A DNA stretch of 64,000 nucleotides from Hydromonas duriensis (GTDB lineage Bacteria > Pseudomonadota > Gammaproteobacteria > Burkholderiales > Burkholderiaceae): assembly GCF_004363775.1 (NCBI RefSeq), contig NZ_SNZE01000002.1:1-64000 (forward strand), read 5' to 3'. Position numbers and translations under genes: made by a program. Below are positions 52,731 to 61,964 of this stretch, piece after piece. Under the pieces are notes generated by a model. That model was not told where the DNA came from, made no database searches, and saw nothing but the letters and a program-made list of their open reading frames with translations. How positions within the stretch are numbered: position 1 is the stretch's first letter; the number at the start of each line of letters is the position of its first letter.

Positions 52731-53288
52731 TTATTTAAACTTTTTAATGACGCTCATCACCACACCCACTACGGTAATGATGCTGCCATAGCCAGGGCGT
52801 AGAATCGGAAAGTCGTCGTTTTCAGGGTGAAGCTCAACACCTGTGGCCGTGCGCACCAAACGCTTAACAGTGAACTCCCCATCCAGTTCAGCGACCACAA
52901 TATCGCTATGTAAAGCCTCAACTGAGCGGTCAACAATGAGAATATCGCCCTCATCGATACCCATTTTAATCATAGATTGACCTTTGACGCGGACAAGTAT
53001 GGTTGCGGCCTCATTGCTGATGAGATACTCATTCAAGTCGATATAATCGTCGAGGTAAGGCGCGGCTGGCGACGGGAAGCCCGCTTGCACGCCCTCAGTG
53101 GCTAGGGGTATTTGCATGTGTGTTTTAGCCATGACGTGCATGACATCGGCGGGCAAGTTGCCTTTATACGTCGCTATCACTTTGTCGATATGGTCGACCA
53201 GTTTGATGGGTACACGTTTTACAATTGTGTCCTCGCCCTTTTTGCGCCCTGCGCCTTTGCGTGCGCCGCCATGTTTATTCTCGGACAT
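52731..53288 (-). CDS. UmuD-like S24 self-cleaving peptidase with N-terminal extension
   Basis: This is a 185-residue LexA/UmuD-superfamily protein. The predicted self-cleavage site is Ala69-Gly70 in VQAGFPSPA, followed by the catalytic Ser105 (GQSMIKMG) and Lys142 (FTVKRL). The 36- and 37-residue spacings equal those of E. coli UmuD. Unlike UmuD it has a ~65-residue N-terminus with a basic GGARKGAGRKKG motif and a segment (VKRVPIKLVDHIDKVI) resembling a ribbon-helix-helix strand-helix. No umuC follows. It could be an orphan polymerase V subunit or a damage-cleaved repressor. AAGGTGGT precedes the ATG. Confidence 0.82.
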   Translation of the reverse strand: MSENKHGGARKGAGRKKGEDTIVKRVPIKLVDHIDKVIATYKGNLPADVMHVMAKTHMQIPLATEGVQAGFPSPAAPYLDDYIDLNEYLISNEAATILVRVKGQSMIKMGIDEGDILIVDRSVEALHSDIVVAELDGEFTVKRLVRTATGVELHPENDDFPILRPGYGSIITVVGVVMSVIKKFK

Positions 53289-53323
53289 TTTCACCACCTT
53301 TGAAATATGTTTTGCTTTTCAAG

Positions 53324-53353
53324 AGTATAGTCAAAGTCGTTTCAAAATGACAA
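53324..53353 (-). promoter_or_regulatory. Promoter of the UmuD-like gene
   Basis: Minus strand TTGTCA (53348-53353), 18-bp spacer, TATACT (53324-53329). No canonical CTGT-N8-ACAG LexA box overlaps it; an ACAATTGT palindrome lies at the -35. Confidence 0.55.
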
Positions 53354-53502
53354 TTGTTTTATTAATATTTATTTTTGCGACAACTTACCAATCAGATTGA
53401 TTCAACGAATAAAGGTGTCAAATACCGCGCACCATTTTTTAGAATCACTGTGCGCCAGCCCTTTGTAGTTAGACAGCGTGCCATTATTACTGCTATTTCC
53501 AA

Positions 53503-53841
53503 TCATACCCCCTCCATCACGCATTGTAAGGGGTGACCATGCGCACGCGAATATCGCGCAACACGCATCACCTTGGTTTCCGCAACATCACGCGGATATT
53601 CGCCACACACGGCTTTACCTTCATGATGCACTTTCAGCATAATCTGCTCTGCTTCTTCAGCATTTTTGTAAAAAAAATCAGTCAACACCTCAACCACAAA
53701 ATCCATTGGGGTGTAGTCATCATTAAGCAACCAAACTTTGTATAAAGGAGGCGGCTCAACTGCCACCGTCCGCTCAAGTTCCAAAACATCGCCATGTCCT
53801 TGACTTTGCTGTTCTCGTGTTACATTTTCATTACTACTCAT
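53503..53841 (-). CDS. clpS: ClpS, N-degron adaptor of ClpAP
   Basis: ClpS binds N-terminal Leu/Phe/Tyr/Trp and delivers substrates to ClpA. It has 112 residues. The flexible N-terminal extension is followed by the core [21 protein letters not shown] (DDYTPM lines the N-degron pocket) and [19 protein letters not shown] (His residues contact ClpA and substrate). All signature residues are present. clpA is at 21265-23586, not adjacent, unlike the usual clpS-clpA pair. Confidence 0.95.
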   Translation of the reverse strand: MSSNENVTREQQSQGHGDVLELERTVAVEPPPLYKVWLLNDDYTPMDFVVEVLTDFFYKNAEEAEQIMLKVHHEGKAVCGEYPRDVAETKVMRVARYSRAHGHPLQCVMEGV

Positions 53842-54188
53842 ACAGCCTCTTGTACCGTGTTTGACATTTTATGCACACTGAGGTGCAATTCAACAATCTA
53901 AATTGGACTCATGTTAACTCAAAAATAATATTTTTGCTCCAAACCAAAAACAAAAACGCATTCAAACCCGCATATTTTTCGGCTATTTCTTACGAATAAG
54001 AATTAAATAACGGGAAACCTGCATAATTTCAACGTTTTGACTTGACAAGACTGATAAAAGCGTCAACAATCATAACATGCGTGAACAAAAGGCACGCAGA
54101 AGTGGTTCTCAAGGCTTGACAGATGGGTATTTCCTAAAGTTGGCGGAGGATGTTTAATTGGTTTTTTTTAAAGGGATGGCTACGTATT
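53842..54188. other. 347-bp divergent region between clpS and the cold-shock gene
   Basis: AT-rich, with no open frame of note. It contains the cold-shock promoter (54042-54070) and a ~110-nt leader region expected for csp mRNA; a second TTGACA at about 54117 has no matching -10. Confidence 0.5.
54042..54070 (+). promoter_or_regulatory. Promoter of the cold-shock gene
   Basis: TTGACA (54042-54047), 17 bp, AACAAT (54065-54070). The resulting leader of ~110 nt fits the long, temperature-responsive csp leaders. Confidence 0.55.
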
Positions 54189-54392
54189 ATGGCTACCGGT
54201 ACAGTAAAATGGTTCAACAATAGCAAGGGTTTTGGCTTCATTACTCCTGATGGCGGCGGCGAAGATTTGTTCGCTCACTTTTCTTCAATCACAATGGATG
54301 GCTACAAAACATTGCGCGAAGAACAACGTGTAACTTTTGACATCGTTGATGGTCCAAAAGGTAAACAAGCTGCAAACATCAAAGAAGCGTAA
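54189..54392 (+). CDS. Cold-shock protein, CspA family
   Basis: This 67-residue single CSD domain is a nucleic-acid chaperone. RNP1 is KGFGFI in [22 protein letters not shown]2 is reduced to DLFAHFSSI (usual DVFVHFS). The C-terminus [10 protein letters not shown] is typical. The family N-terminus [10 protein letters not shown] sets this ATG; the frame runs 13 codons further upstream without homology. It is closed by a strong terminator. Confidence 0.96.
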   Translation: MATGTVKWFNNSKGFGFITPDGGGEDLFAHFSSITMDGYKTLREEQRVTFDIVDGPKGKQAANIKEA

Positions 54393-54408
54393 TTTTTACG
54401 GTTTTTGT

Positions 54409-54441
54409 AAAACGTCTGAAGTTATTTTCAGGCGTTTTTTT
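54409..54441 (+). terminator. Terminator of the cold-shock gene
   Basis: AAAACGTCTGAA-gttatt-TTCAGGCGTTTT then TTT; one G-T pair in an ~11-bp stem. Confidence 0.9.
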
Positions 54442-54854
54442 ATATCTTGTCCAAACTCAACACTAACAATATAATAACTTGAAACTGTGAAACTGCTTAA
54501 AAAACATCACTTAGACAAAAATACTTACCACCAAGTGTAAAAATCACCACCAACTTAGCAAACTTGTGTAATAATGCTCGCTGTTGTCTCGACAACATTC
54601 GTTTCATCGTCCCCAGTTTTTGCTTTGCGCTTATTATATTGAGTTTTACAGCATGTGCAAATTTAAGTTTGCATTTATATAAGCCCACATCTTATACTTT
54701 CTCATTTTGAAGAGAAGAGTTCCTTATTCTGACGGTCGATGTATTTTTTGATTCGTCAGTGCGTCTACCACCGCATTTTGTTCGCTTTATTGATGTTTAT
54801 ATCATAAACATTGATGTTTTTTGCGTGCGTGACAAATTTATAAGGTCACTTATT
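54442..54854. other. 413-bp upstream region of the RNA helicase gene
   Basis: Mostly AT-rich sequence. A promoter (TTGCAT-18-TATACT, -10 at 54693-54698) would give a ~150-nt leader containing CTGACG/CGTCAG and a perfect 8-3-8 hairpin at 54793-54811. No gene is credible in it. Confidence 0.45.
54793..54811 (+). repeat. Hairpin in the helicase leader
   Basis: ATGTTTAT-atc-ATAAACAT, perfect 8-bp AT-rich stem, 44 nt before the helicase GTG. A cold-stable, heat-labile structure of this kind could affect translation with temperature. Confidence 0.5.
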
Positions 54855-56573
54855 GTGTCAAATACTTCTTTTTCAAAACCTTCTTCTGAAGCCATTACGA
54901 CAACAGCCCCAACAATCACTACTTTTGCTGAAATGAACTTGGCACAGCCATTTTTAGATGCAATTAATGTATTGGGTTTTACCGCACCAACGCCCGTACA
55001 AGCACACGTTGTACCTGCAGCCTTATCTGGCGGGGACTGGATTGTGGCTTCGCAAACAGGCAGTGGTAAAACTGCAGCATTTTTACTCCCGACCTTACAA
55101 CAGACTTGGAATGCCCTACGCAGCGGTACAAACAACCCTTCTGACGCTCCTTACACACTGATTTTATGCCCAACGCGTGAGTTGGCTCAACAAGTTGCAG
55201 CGGATGCAATTAATTTTGTCAAACAAACAAAAGGTATTCGCATCGCGACCGTTGTTGGTGGCACACCGTATCATAAACAACGCAGTGCACTCAAAGGTGC
55301 TCATTTGGTCGTAGCAACCCCAGGTCGCTTGCTCGACTGGATTCAACAAGGTGGCATCAACTTATCTCGTTTACACACTTTAGTGTTAGATGAGGCCGAC
55401 CGCATGTTGGATTTGGGCTTCATGGACGAAATCACATCGATTCACGAAGCGTGCGAACATCGTCAACAAACTTTGATGTTCTCAGCAACCTTCACCGCTC
55501 GTGAAACTCGCTTGGCGGGTGCTTTAATGGCTGAGCCTCAACGAATCACGTTGGCGACCGCTCAAGAAAAACACACAAATATCACTCAACATTTACAGTG
55601 GGCGGACAATAGCCATCACCAACATCAATTGTTGATGCACTGGTTGGCACAAGATGACTTGACTCAAGCCGTTGTTTTCGCTTCGACTCAAGTCGAAACA
55701 GACCGCTTGGCTGATGAATTGGTTGCTCAAGGCATCTCCGCCTCCTCTTTGCATGGCGCCATGCCGCAGGTTTTACGCAATCGCCGTTTAGACGCATTGC
55801 GTAATGGTCGCACTAAAATTTTAGTGGCCACGGATGTTGCAGCACGCGGCATTGACGTACCGAATATCAGTCACGTTTTCAATTTTGGTTTACCCATGAA
55901 AGCTGAAGATTATGTGCATCGTATTGGCCGTACAGGTCGCGCGGGTCGTGAAGGTGTATCTGTTACCTTTGCACAACGCCAAGACACCCATAAAATTCGC
56001 GCCATTGAGCGTTACATCAACCGCTCTATTAACGTCACCACAGTTGCGGGTTTAGAACCACAAGTTTCGGCAGAAGAATACCGCGCACGCCAAGGGCGAG
56101 GCAAACCGCAACGTGGGCGTAGTGGTGCAAACTCTCGTGGACACTTCAACGACCGTAACGAGCGCAGTTATAGCCGCCCGTATGATGCAAAACCTCGTGG
56201 TGATTTTGGTGCGCCCCGCCGTGAGTTTGACTCAAAACCACGCGGCGAGTTTGGAGCACCCCGCTCTGAGCGCGCGGATCGTCCACATTCAGATCGTTTT
56301 GAACGACGCGCCCCTCATGCGGGTGAGCCGCGCCGTGCATTTGGTGGCGATAGCGCACCTCGGACTGAACGTGCTCCTCGTCGTGATTTCGATAAACCTC
56401 GCAGCAGCTTTGGTGATGCACCTCGCCGTGAGTTTGACAAGCCTCGTCGTGATTTTAGTGCGCCCCGTACAGACCGCCCTGCTGCAGACCGTCGCCCTTC
56501 TTTTGGCGATAAACCTCGCAGTAATGAAGGCGGCTATGGCAAGCCACGTGCTGCACGTAAATCATCGTACTAA
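54855..56573 (+). CDS. rhlE: DEAD-box RNA helicase, RhlE type, with long basic tail
   Basis: This ATP-dependent RNA helicase should act in ribosome assembly or mRNA decay. From this GTG it has 572 residues. Motifs in order: TPVQAHVVPAAL (Q motif), ASQTGSGKTAAFLLP (I), PTRELAQQ (Ia), VLDEADRMLDLGFM (II), SATF (III), VATDVAARGIDVPN (V) and HRIGRTGRAGR (VI). The last ~170 residues are repeats of PRREFD-, PRGEFGAPR- and PRRDF-type units, an RNA-binding tail. The GTG with AAGGT at 8 nt was chosen; the frame extends upstream into the structured leader, and an ATG at 54933 is also possible. Confidence 0.9.
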   Translation: MSNTSFSKPSSEAITTTAPTITTFAEMNLAQPFLDAINVLGFTAPTPVQAHVVPAALSGGDWIVASQTGSGKTAAFLLPTLQQTWNALRSGTNNPSDAPYTLILCPTRELAQQVAADAINFVKQTKGIRIATVVGGTPYHKQRSALKGAHLVVATPGRLLDWIQQGGINLSRLHTLVLDEADRMLDLGFMDEITSIHEACEHRQQTLMFSATFTARETRLAGALMAEPQRITLATAQEKHTNITQHLQWADNSHHQHQLLMHWLAQDDLTQAVVFASTQVETDRLADELVAQGISASSLHGAMPQVLRNRRLDALRNGRTKILVATDVAARGIDVPNISHVFNFGLPMKAEDYVHRIGRTGRAGREGVSVTFAQRQDTHKIRAIERYINRSINVTTVAGLEPQVSAEEYRARQGRGKPQRGRSGANSRGHFNDRNERSYSRPYDAKPRGDFGAPRREFDSKPRGEFGAPRSERADRPHSDRFERRAPHAGEPRRAFGGDSAPRTERAPRRDFDKPRSSFGDAPRREFDKPRRDFSAPRTDRPAADRRPSFGDKPRSNEGGYGKPRAARKSSY

Positions 56574-56617
56574 ATTAAAACCCATACCATCATCATGTTT
56601 TTATGGCGATGGTACCC

Positions 56618-56650
56618 AAAATAAAAAGCCCTTGATGGGCTTTTTATTTT
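56618..56650. terminator. Bidirectional terminator between rhlE and panC
   Basis: AAAATAAAAAGCCC-ttgat-GGGCTTTTTATTTT, strong stem with T/A tracts both ways; shared by the convergent genes. Confidence 0.9.
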
Positions 56651-56670
56651 GATGATTGATTAGAGGCTTT

Positions 56671-57561
<891 letters not shown>

Positions 57562-57647
57562 TTAGCTACAGTACATTTGTTAGACACGGAACTGAAAACG
57601 TACCGCAACGTGCAACCTTGTCGCGGATAAAACTCGACAAATAAATT

Positions 57648-58517
57648 TTAAGCCCCTGTAAAGCCATGTTCAGGTTGCGGAAACGCGCCCGTTTTTACAG
57701 CCTGTACATACGCATCAATCGCTCCCGAAATGCTGGTTTGGCCTTGCATAAAATTTTTCACAAACTTGGCTTTTTTGCCTGGAAACACATCCAGCATGTC
57801 ATATAAAACCAAAACTTGACCATCGGTATCTTTTCCTGCGCCAATACCGATACACACCATTTCAACCTGCTCGGTCACGTGTTTACCGACATGCATTGGC
57901 ACTGCTTCAAGCACCAACATCGACGCGCCCGCCTCTTGCAAGACCAACGCCTCTTGGAGTAATTGAGCCGCAGCCGCCTCTGTTTTTGCCTGAACCTTAA
58001 AACCACCCAATTGATAGACAGACTGAGGCGTCAAACCCAAATGAGCACAAACAGGAATGCCATTGCGCACCAATGTACGCACGGTATCAGCCAACCACGC
58101 TCCGCCCTCAATTTTAACCATGTGCGCTCCAGCTTGCATCAGCTGGACGGCATGATGCAACGCGTCCTCGGTATTGCCGTAACTGCCAAACGGCATGTCG
58201 GCGACCACCCAAGCACGAGAGGTTGGGCGTGTGTATAAGCCTCGCAATACCGCTTTGGTGTGATAAATCATGTCTGCCATGCTCACAGGCAAAGTTGTGC
58301 GCTGCCCTTGAATGACATTACCAAGCGAATCACCGACCAATAAACAATCAACATGATGCAGGTCGAGCAATGCTGAAAAAGAGGCATCGTAGCAAGTGAG
58401 CATGGCTATTTTTTCACCATTCTTTTTCATTTCCTGTAGCGTAGTGAGCGAAATGGGTTTAATCGGTTTGGCAGTCTCGGTGACCGAGTTGACATGTCCA
58501 TAAGCGGCTTGGTTCAT
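57648..58517 (-). CDS. panB: Ketopantoate hydroxymethyltransferase
   Basis: PanB transfers a hydroxymethyl group to 2-oxoisovalerate, the first pantothenate step. It has 289 residues. Conserved regions are [28 protein letters not shown] (Mg-binding Asp), [15 protein letters not shown] and [13 protein letters not shown]. The C-terminus [19 protein letters not shown] is also family-typical. It shares its substrate with the leucine pathway (leuA lies upstream in the window but is unlinked). It is followed by panC after 125 bp. Confidence 0.96.
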   Translation of the reverse strand: MNQAAYGHVNSVTETAKPIKPISLTTLQEMKKNGEKIAMLTCYDASFSALLDLHHVDCLLVGDSLGNVIQGQRTTLPVSMADMIYHTKAVLRGLYTRPTSRAWVVADMPFGSYGNTEDALHHAVQLMQAGAHMVKIEGGAWLADTVRTLVRNGIPVCAHLGLTPQSVYQLGGFKVQAKTEAAAAQLLQEALVLQEAGASMLVLEAVPMHVGKHVTEQVEMVCIGIGAGKDTDGQVLVLYDMLDVFPGKKAKFVKNFMQGQTSISGAIDAYVQAVKTGAFPQPEHGFTGA

Positions 58518-58555
58518 CAGAAAAACCTTTAAAAAAATATTTTAATAACAATCTA

Positions 58556-59077
58556 TTAGATAAAATTTGGGTTGTGATTCGTCAATCGACTGACATCTTG
58601 ACCATTCACCAAAGGCAATAATTGAGATAAGACCTGAATCTTGCCATCGGCTGCCAGCCACGTCAACTCGGAGGCAATTTCAGCCAAGGGCAAAAGGACA
58701 AAACCTCGCTCACACATGCGTGGATGCGGCACTGTTAACCGCTCATCATGCAAGCAGGCATTACCATACAACAATATATCCATATCTAAGGTACGCGGGG
58801 CATTGCGATAACTGCGTTCACGTCCGTGTTCACTTTCGATTTGTTGTAATTCATCGAGCAATTCGTGTGCGGTTAATTCGGTTTCAAGCTGCACCACGGC
58901 ATTGATGTAATTGGGGCCGTCAGCCCCATCACCCACTGGCGCACTGCCATAGAGTGACGAGACAGCAAGTACTTGCGTGTCATGCAATTGACCCAATGCG
59001 TGTATGGCAACACGTACGGTCTGAGTCGGCTCGCCTAAATTTGCGCCTAGACCAATATACGCACGTACTTTATTCAT
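58556..59077 (-). CDS. folK: HPPK: 6-hydroxymethyl-7,8-dihydropterin pyrophosphokinase
   Basis: FolK transfers pyrophosphate from ATP to the pterin in folate synthesis. It has 173 residues. Motifs are AYIGLGANLGEP at the N-terminus, SSLYGSAPVGDGADGPNYINAVVQLET (pterin site) and RNAPRTLDMDILLYG (Mg-binding Asp pair), then VPHPRMCERGFVLLPL. It starts 3 bp after the pcnB stop, so it is probably coupled. Confidence 0.95.
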   Translation of the reverse strand: MNKVRAYIGLGANLGEPTQTVRVAIHALGQLHDTQVLAVSSLYGSAPVGDGADGPNYINAVVQLETELTAHELLDELQQIESEHGRERSYRNAPRTLDMDILLYGNACLHDERLTVPHPRMCERGFVLLPLAEIASELTWLAADGKIQVLSQLLPLVNGQDVSRLTNHNPNFI

Positions 59078-59080
59078 CGT

Positions 59081-60580
59081 TTACGCACTTTCGCCATGTG
59101 TTTGAGGCGTACCCATTGTGTCTTCTTTTGATTTTTTAGAATTGCTTTTACGGCGACGACGGCGTTTTTTAGCCTGCTCGCCGCCTCCACTCAATGTTGA
59201 GCCGCGCTTAATTGGTTGGCTGCGCAAAATTGCAACCGTTTTATCACGCATCTCTGGAGTTGCAAAGTGAAAATCCTCCCACCACTGGGCTAAAGGCAAG
59301 CCCTCTTCGCCCAAATGGCCCAATTGTGCCCGCAACAATAAAAAATCATAAGCGGCACGAAAACGCGGATGTTCGACCAAACCTATGGCTTGACGTGGCA
59401 AACGGCGCTCTAAACGGGGCTGCAAACTCCAAATTTCACGCATATCGGCCACAAAGCGTTTGGTGATTGTAATTTGCTCGTTATTTTGATTAACCACTTC
59501 TACAATCGCTTGGTCCAACGCAACAATAGAAGGCGAACCTTTGCTTTGAAAAAACTGCCAACGCTCTTCAATTTTGGGCCACATTAATGCGGCAAATAAA
59601 AAACCTGGCGAAATCGATTTATCCTCGTTCACCCGAGCATCGGTTTGTGCCAAAACACGATGTACCCACGCCGCGCCCTTCTCAGTTTGCATCACTTCGT
59701 GCAATACGGGCATTAAATAGCGAGTGAAATCATAGTCTTGCAGAGCATCCAAACTGGCGGCAGCATGACCTGTAGTGAAAAACTTCAAAGTTTCGTCAAA
59801 CAATCTCGCCTGAGGAATATTGCCTAAAAGAGGCTTACAGCTCTCCATTGCATCTTCAGTGTATTCATCAACTGAAAAATCGAGCTTGGCCATGAAGCGC
59901 AGTACGCGCAACATACGCACGGGGTCTTCACGAAAACGCGTGACGGGGTCACCAATAATGCGCAACATGCTGTCAGCCAAATCCTGCACACCGCCATGAA
60001 AATCCAGCACGGTTTGATGTTTGACATCGTAATACAACGCATTGATTGACAAATCACGACGCACCGCGTCATCGGTCAAAGTGCCATAAACATTGTCACG
60101 CAAGACACGTCCATGCTCATCGACCTCTTGGTCATCCAAATCGGCAGAACGAAAAGTCGTCACTTCAATTAAGTCACGTTTGTGCTGCACATGCACAATG
60201 CGAAAACGCCGCCCAATAATGCGAGCACGACGAAATAATTTGACAACTTGCTCAGGCTTGGCATTGGTTGCGACATCAAAATCCTTGGGTTGCAAGCCTT
60301 GCATTAAATCCCGCACCGCTCCGCCGACAACATAGGCCTCAAACCCTGCATCCGTTAAAGTGCGTGTGACCATGACCGCCGCTTCCGGGATGTATTTTGG
60401 ATTGATGCCATGTTTTTTTACAGGATACGCATTCGCCTTATGCGAAACGGTTTTCAATGACAGTTTTTTTCTCGGCACACGCGTATCTTCTTTAACGGAT
60501 TTAGCCGCTGTGGTATGTTTTGTGTGACTGTTTTTGTCTTTTTTAGGCGCAAACAGTTGTTTAATAAATTTGGTAATCAT
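59081..60580 (-). CDS. pcnB: Poly(A) polymerase I
   Basis: PcnB adds 3' poly(A) tails that promote RNA decay. It has 499 residues. The class II nucleotidyltransferase core is AYVVGGAVRDLMQGLQPKDFDVATNA (catalytic Asp pair), then RRFRIVHVQ and DDAVRRDLSINALYYD. PRDLSIN and the C-terminal basic tail KKRRRRRKSNSKKSK separate PcnB from CCA-adding enzyme. A ~60-residue Lys-rich N-terminal extension precedes the core. It is downstream of the HAD phosphatase by 12 bp and upstream of folK by 3 bp: one operon. Confidence 0.95.
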   Translation of the reverse strand: MITKFIKQLFAPKKDKNSHTKHTTAAKSVKEDTRVPRKKLSLKTVSHKANAYPVKKHGINPKYIPEAAVMVTRTLTDAGFEAYVVGGAVRDLMQGLQPKDFDVATNAKPEQVVKLFRRARIIGRRFRIVHVQHKRDLIEVTTFRSADLDDQEVDEHGRVLRDNVYGTLTDDAVRRDLSINALYYDVKHQTVLDFHGGVQDLADSMLRIIGDPVTRFREDPVRMLRVLRFMAKLDFSVDEYTEDAMESCKPLLGNIPQARLFDETLKFFTTGHAAASLDALQDYDFTRYLMPVLHEVMQTEKGAAWVHRVLAQTDARVNEDKSISPGFLFAALMWPKIEERWQFFQSKGSPSIVALDQAIVEVVNQNNEQITITKRFVADMREIWSLQPRLERRLPRQAIGLVEHPRFRAAYDFLLLRAQLGHLGEEGLPLAQWWEDFHFATPEMRDKTVAILRSQPIKRGSTLSGGGEQAKKRRRRRKSNSKKSKEDTMGTPQTHGESA

Positions 60581-60592
60581 AAGTCTCTATTG

Positions 60593-61303
60593 TTATGCGG
60601 CATATTCGCTGTGAAACAGCTCAATGAATGGCCAATGGCGCTTTTTAGCTTCCTGTGCGAGGCGTTCATCGGGATGAATCACAACAGGAAAAGTTGCTTG
60701 CTCCAACAAAGGTAAATCATTGATAGAGTCGCTATAAAAATAGCTGGCGGCAACGGTATCCAACGACAACCCTAAGCCCTCCAGCCAAGCATTCACATTG
60801 ATGATTTTGCCACTTTGAAAATTAGGTGTGCCTGCGACTTTACCTGTGTAACGACCAGCCACCATCTCCGCTTGAGTGGCAATCAAGGTATCGAATCCTA
60901 AAGCCTTGGCTATGGGCGCCGTGACAAAGTCATTGGTCGCAGTCACCAACGCACACAAATGACCTGCGTCACGGTGTTTTTTAACCAAAGCAACCGCCTG
61001 CGGACGAATCATGGGAGCAATAATAGTCGCCATATACTCATCGCGCCATTCATTTAAAGTCATTAAATCGTTGTCCGCCAAAACTTTGAACGAAAATTCA
61101 CAATACTCATAAATGTTCAATGTCCCAGCTTTATATTGTCCATAAAAATAATCGTTTTTACTCTCATAAAACGCATGATCCACATAACCGCGATCCACTA
61201 AGAACGAGCCCCAGCCATGATCAGAATCCCCTGGAATCAAGGTGTGATCCAAATCAAATAAGGCCACCGTTGGTGCTGTTATGGGTTTAGTTGTGTTCAT
61301 CAT
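60593..61303 (-). CDS. HAD-superfamily (SerB-like, IB) phosphatase
   Basis: This 236-residue HAD hydrolase has motif I FDLDHTLIPGD (nucleophile Asp and acid Asp), motif II in LCALVTATNDF, the motif III Lys near FQSGKIINV, and motif IV YFYSDSINDLPLL. HAD-IB members near hda and pcnB are common in Burkholderiales and are annotated as SerB-like or histidinol-phosphatase-like; the substrate is not established. The start may be the first or second ATG (adjacent). It overlaps the hda stop by 17 bp. Confidence 0.85.
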   Translation of the reverse strand: MMNTTKPITAPTVALFDLDHTLIPGDSDHGWGSFLVDRGYVDHAFYESKNDYFYGQYKAGTLNIYEYCEFSFKVLADNDLMTLNEWRDEYMATIIAPMIRPQAVALVKKHRDAGHLCALVTATNDFVTAPIAKALGFDTLIATQAEMVAGRYTGKVAGTPNFQSGKIINVNAWLEGLGLSLDTVAASYFYSDSINDLPLLEQATFPVVIHPDERLAQEAKKRHWPFIELFHSEYAA

Positions 61304-61964
61304 GTAACCATTCTTTAAGAAGCGGCAAGGTCAACGCCCTTTGTCGTTCTAGACTATACGTGTCTAAATGTTGTAAAAAATTGTTTAACTGTGACAAGTC
61401 GCGAGTTAGGTGTCGCAACATATAAGGCACGACATCCGCCGACAAGGAGAGTCCCCGCTCTTGTGCACGCTGTTGCAAAACCTGCGCTTTATCTTCATCG
61501 GTCAAAGCATGCAATTGATAAACCAAATCCCACGCCAAACGTGTTTTTAGATCGGGCAAAAAATCAACGGGCAGATGGGCGGGGGCAACATCCGCCGCCA
61601 ATACCAATACAGTGCCTTTATGCGCCCGCACATGATTATAGAGGTGAAACAGGGCTTTTTGTTGCGCTGCATCTAATAAATGTACATTATCAAGCACATA
61701 AATCCGCGCAGTCTCATCATAATTTTGGCCATCCAAAACTTGTGGTGTCAACCAAGCCGAGTGCGGCAAAAGTGCCAAGCTACTGAGCACATGAGTTTTA
61801 CCTACGCCCGCTGCCCCCCAAAGGTACAATGCCGCGTGTGAAAATTCGCCTCGTGCCACTTCAGTCACTTGGGCCATGGCCTCGCCATTTTGCCCCACTA
61901 TAAAATTATGCAGGCTCGGCTCATTAGACAAACTCAATGGCAAAGCCAATTGCGGGTGAATCAT
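61287..61964 (-). CDS. hda: DnaA regulatory inactivator Hda
   Basis: Hda, with the sliding clamp, stimulates ATP hydrolysis on DnaA to stop re-initiation. It has 225 residues. QLALPLSL near the N-terminus is a clamp-binding motif (QL-x-LPL). The AAA+ core follows: Walker A LWGAAGVGKTH, Walker B-like IYVLDNVHLLD, and the arginine-finger region in LPDLKTRLAW. It starts inside the end of the AI-2E permease gene (ATGA overlap). DnaA itself is not in the window. Confidence 0.92.
   Translation of the reverse strand: MIHPQLALPLSLSNEPSLHNFIVGQNGEAMAQVTEVARGEFSHAALYLWGAAGVGKTHVLSSLALLPHSAWLTPQVLDGQNYDETARIYVLDNVHLLDAAQQKALFHLYNHVRAHKGTVLVLAADVAPAHLPVDFLPDLKTRLAWDLVYQLHALTDEDKAQVLQQRAQERGLSLSADVVPYMLRHLTRDLSQLNNFLQHLDTYSLERQRALTLPLLKEWLHDEHN

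Noticed and set aside
52573-52791. 72-codon plus-strand frame between the secreted protein and the UmuD-like gene
   Set aside because: It overlaps the C-terminus of the UmuD-like gene and has no ribosome site or family features.
56113-56652. 179-codon open frame in another plus-strand frame over the end of the helicase gene
   Set aside because: It arises from the repetitive Arg/Pro/Asp-rich tail of rhlE read out of frame; it has no ribosome site and its Val/Leu/His-rich composition is that of a shifted repeat.
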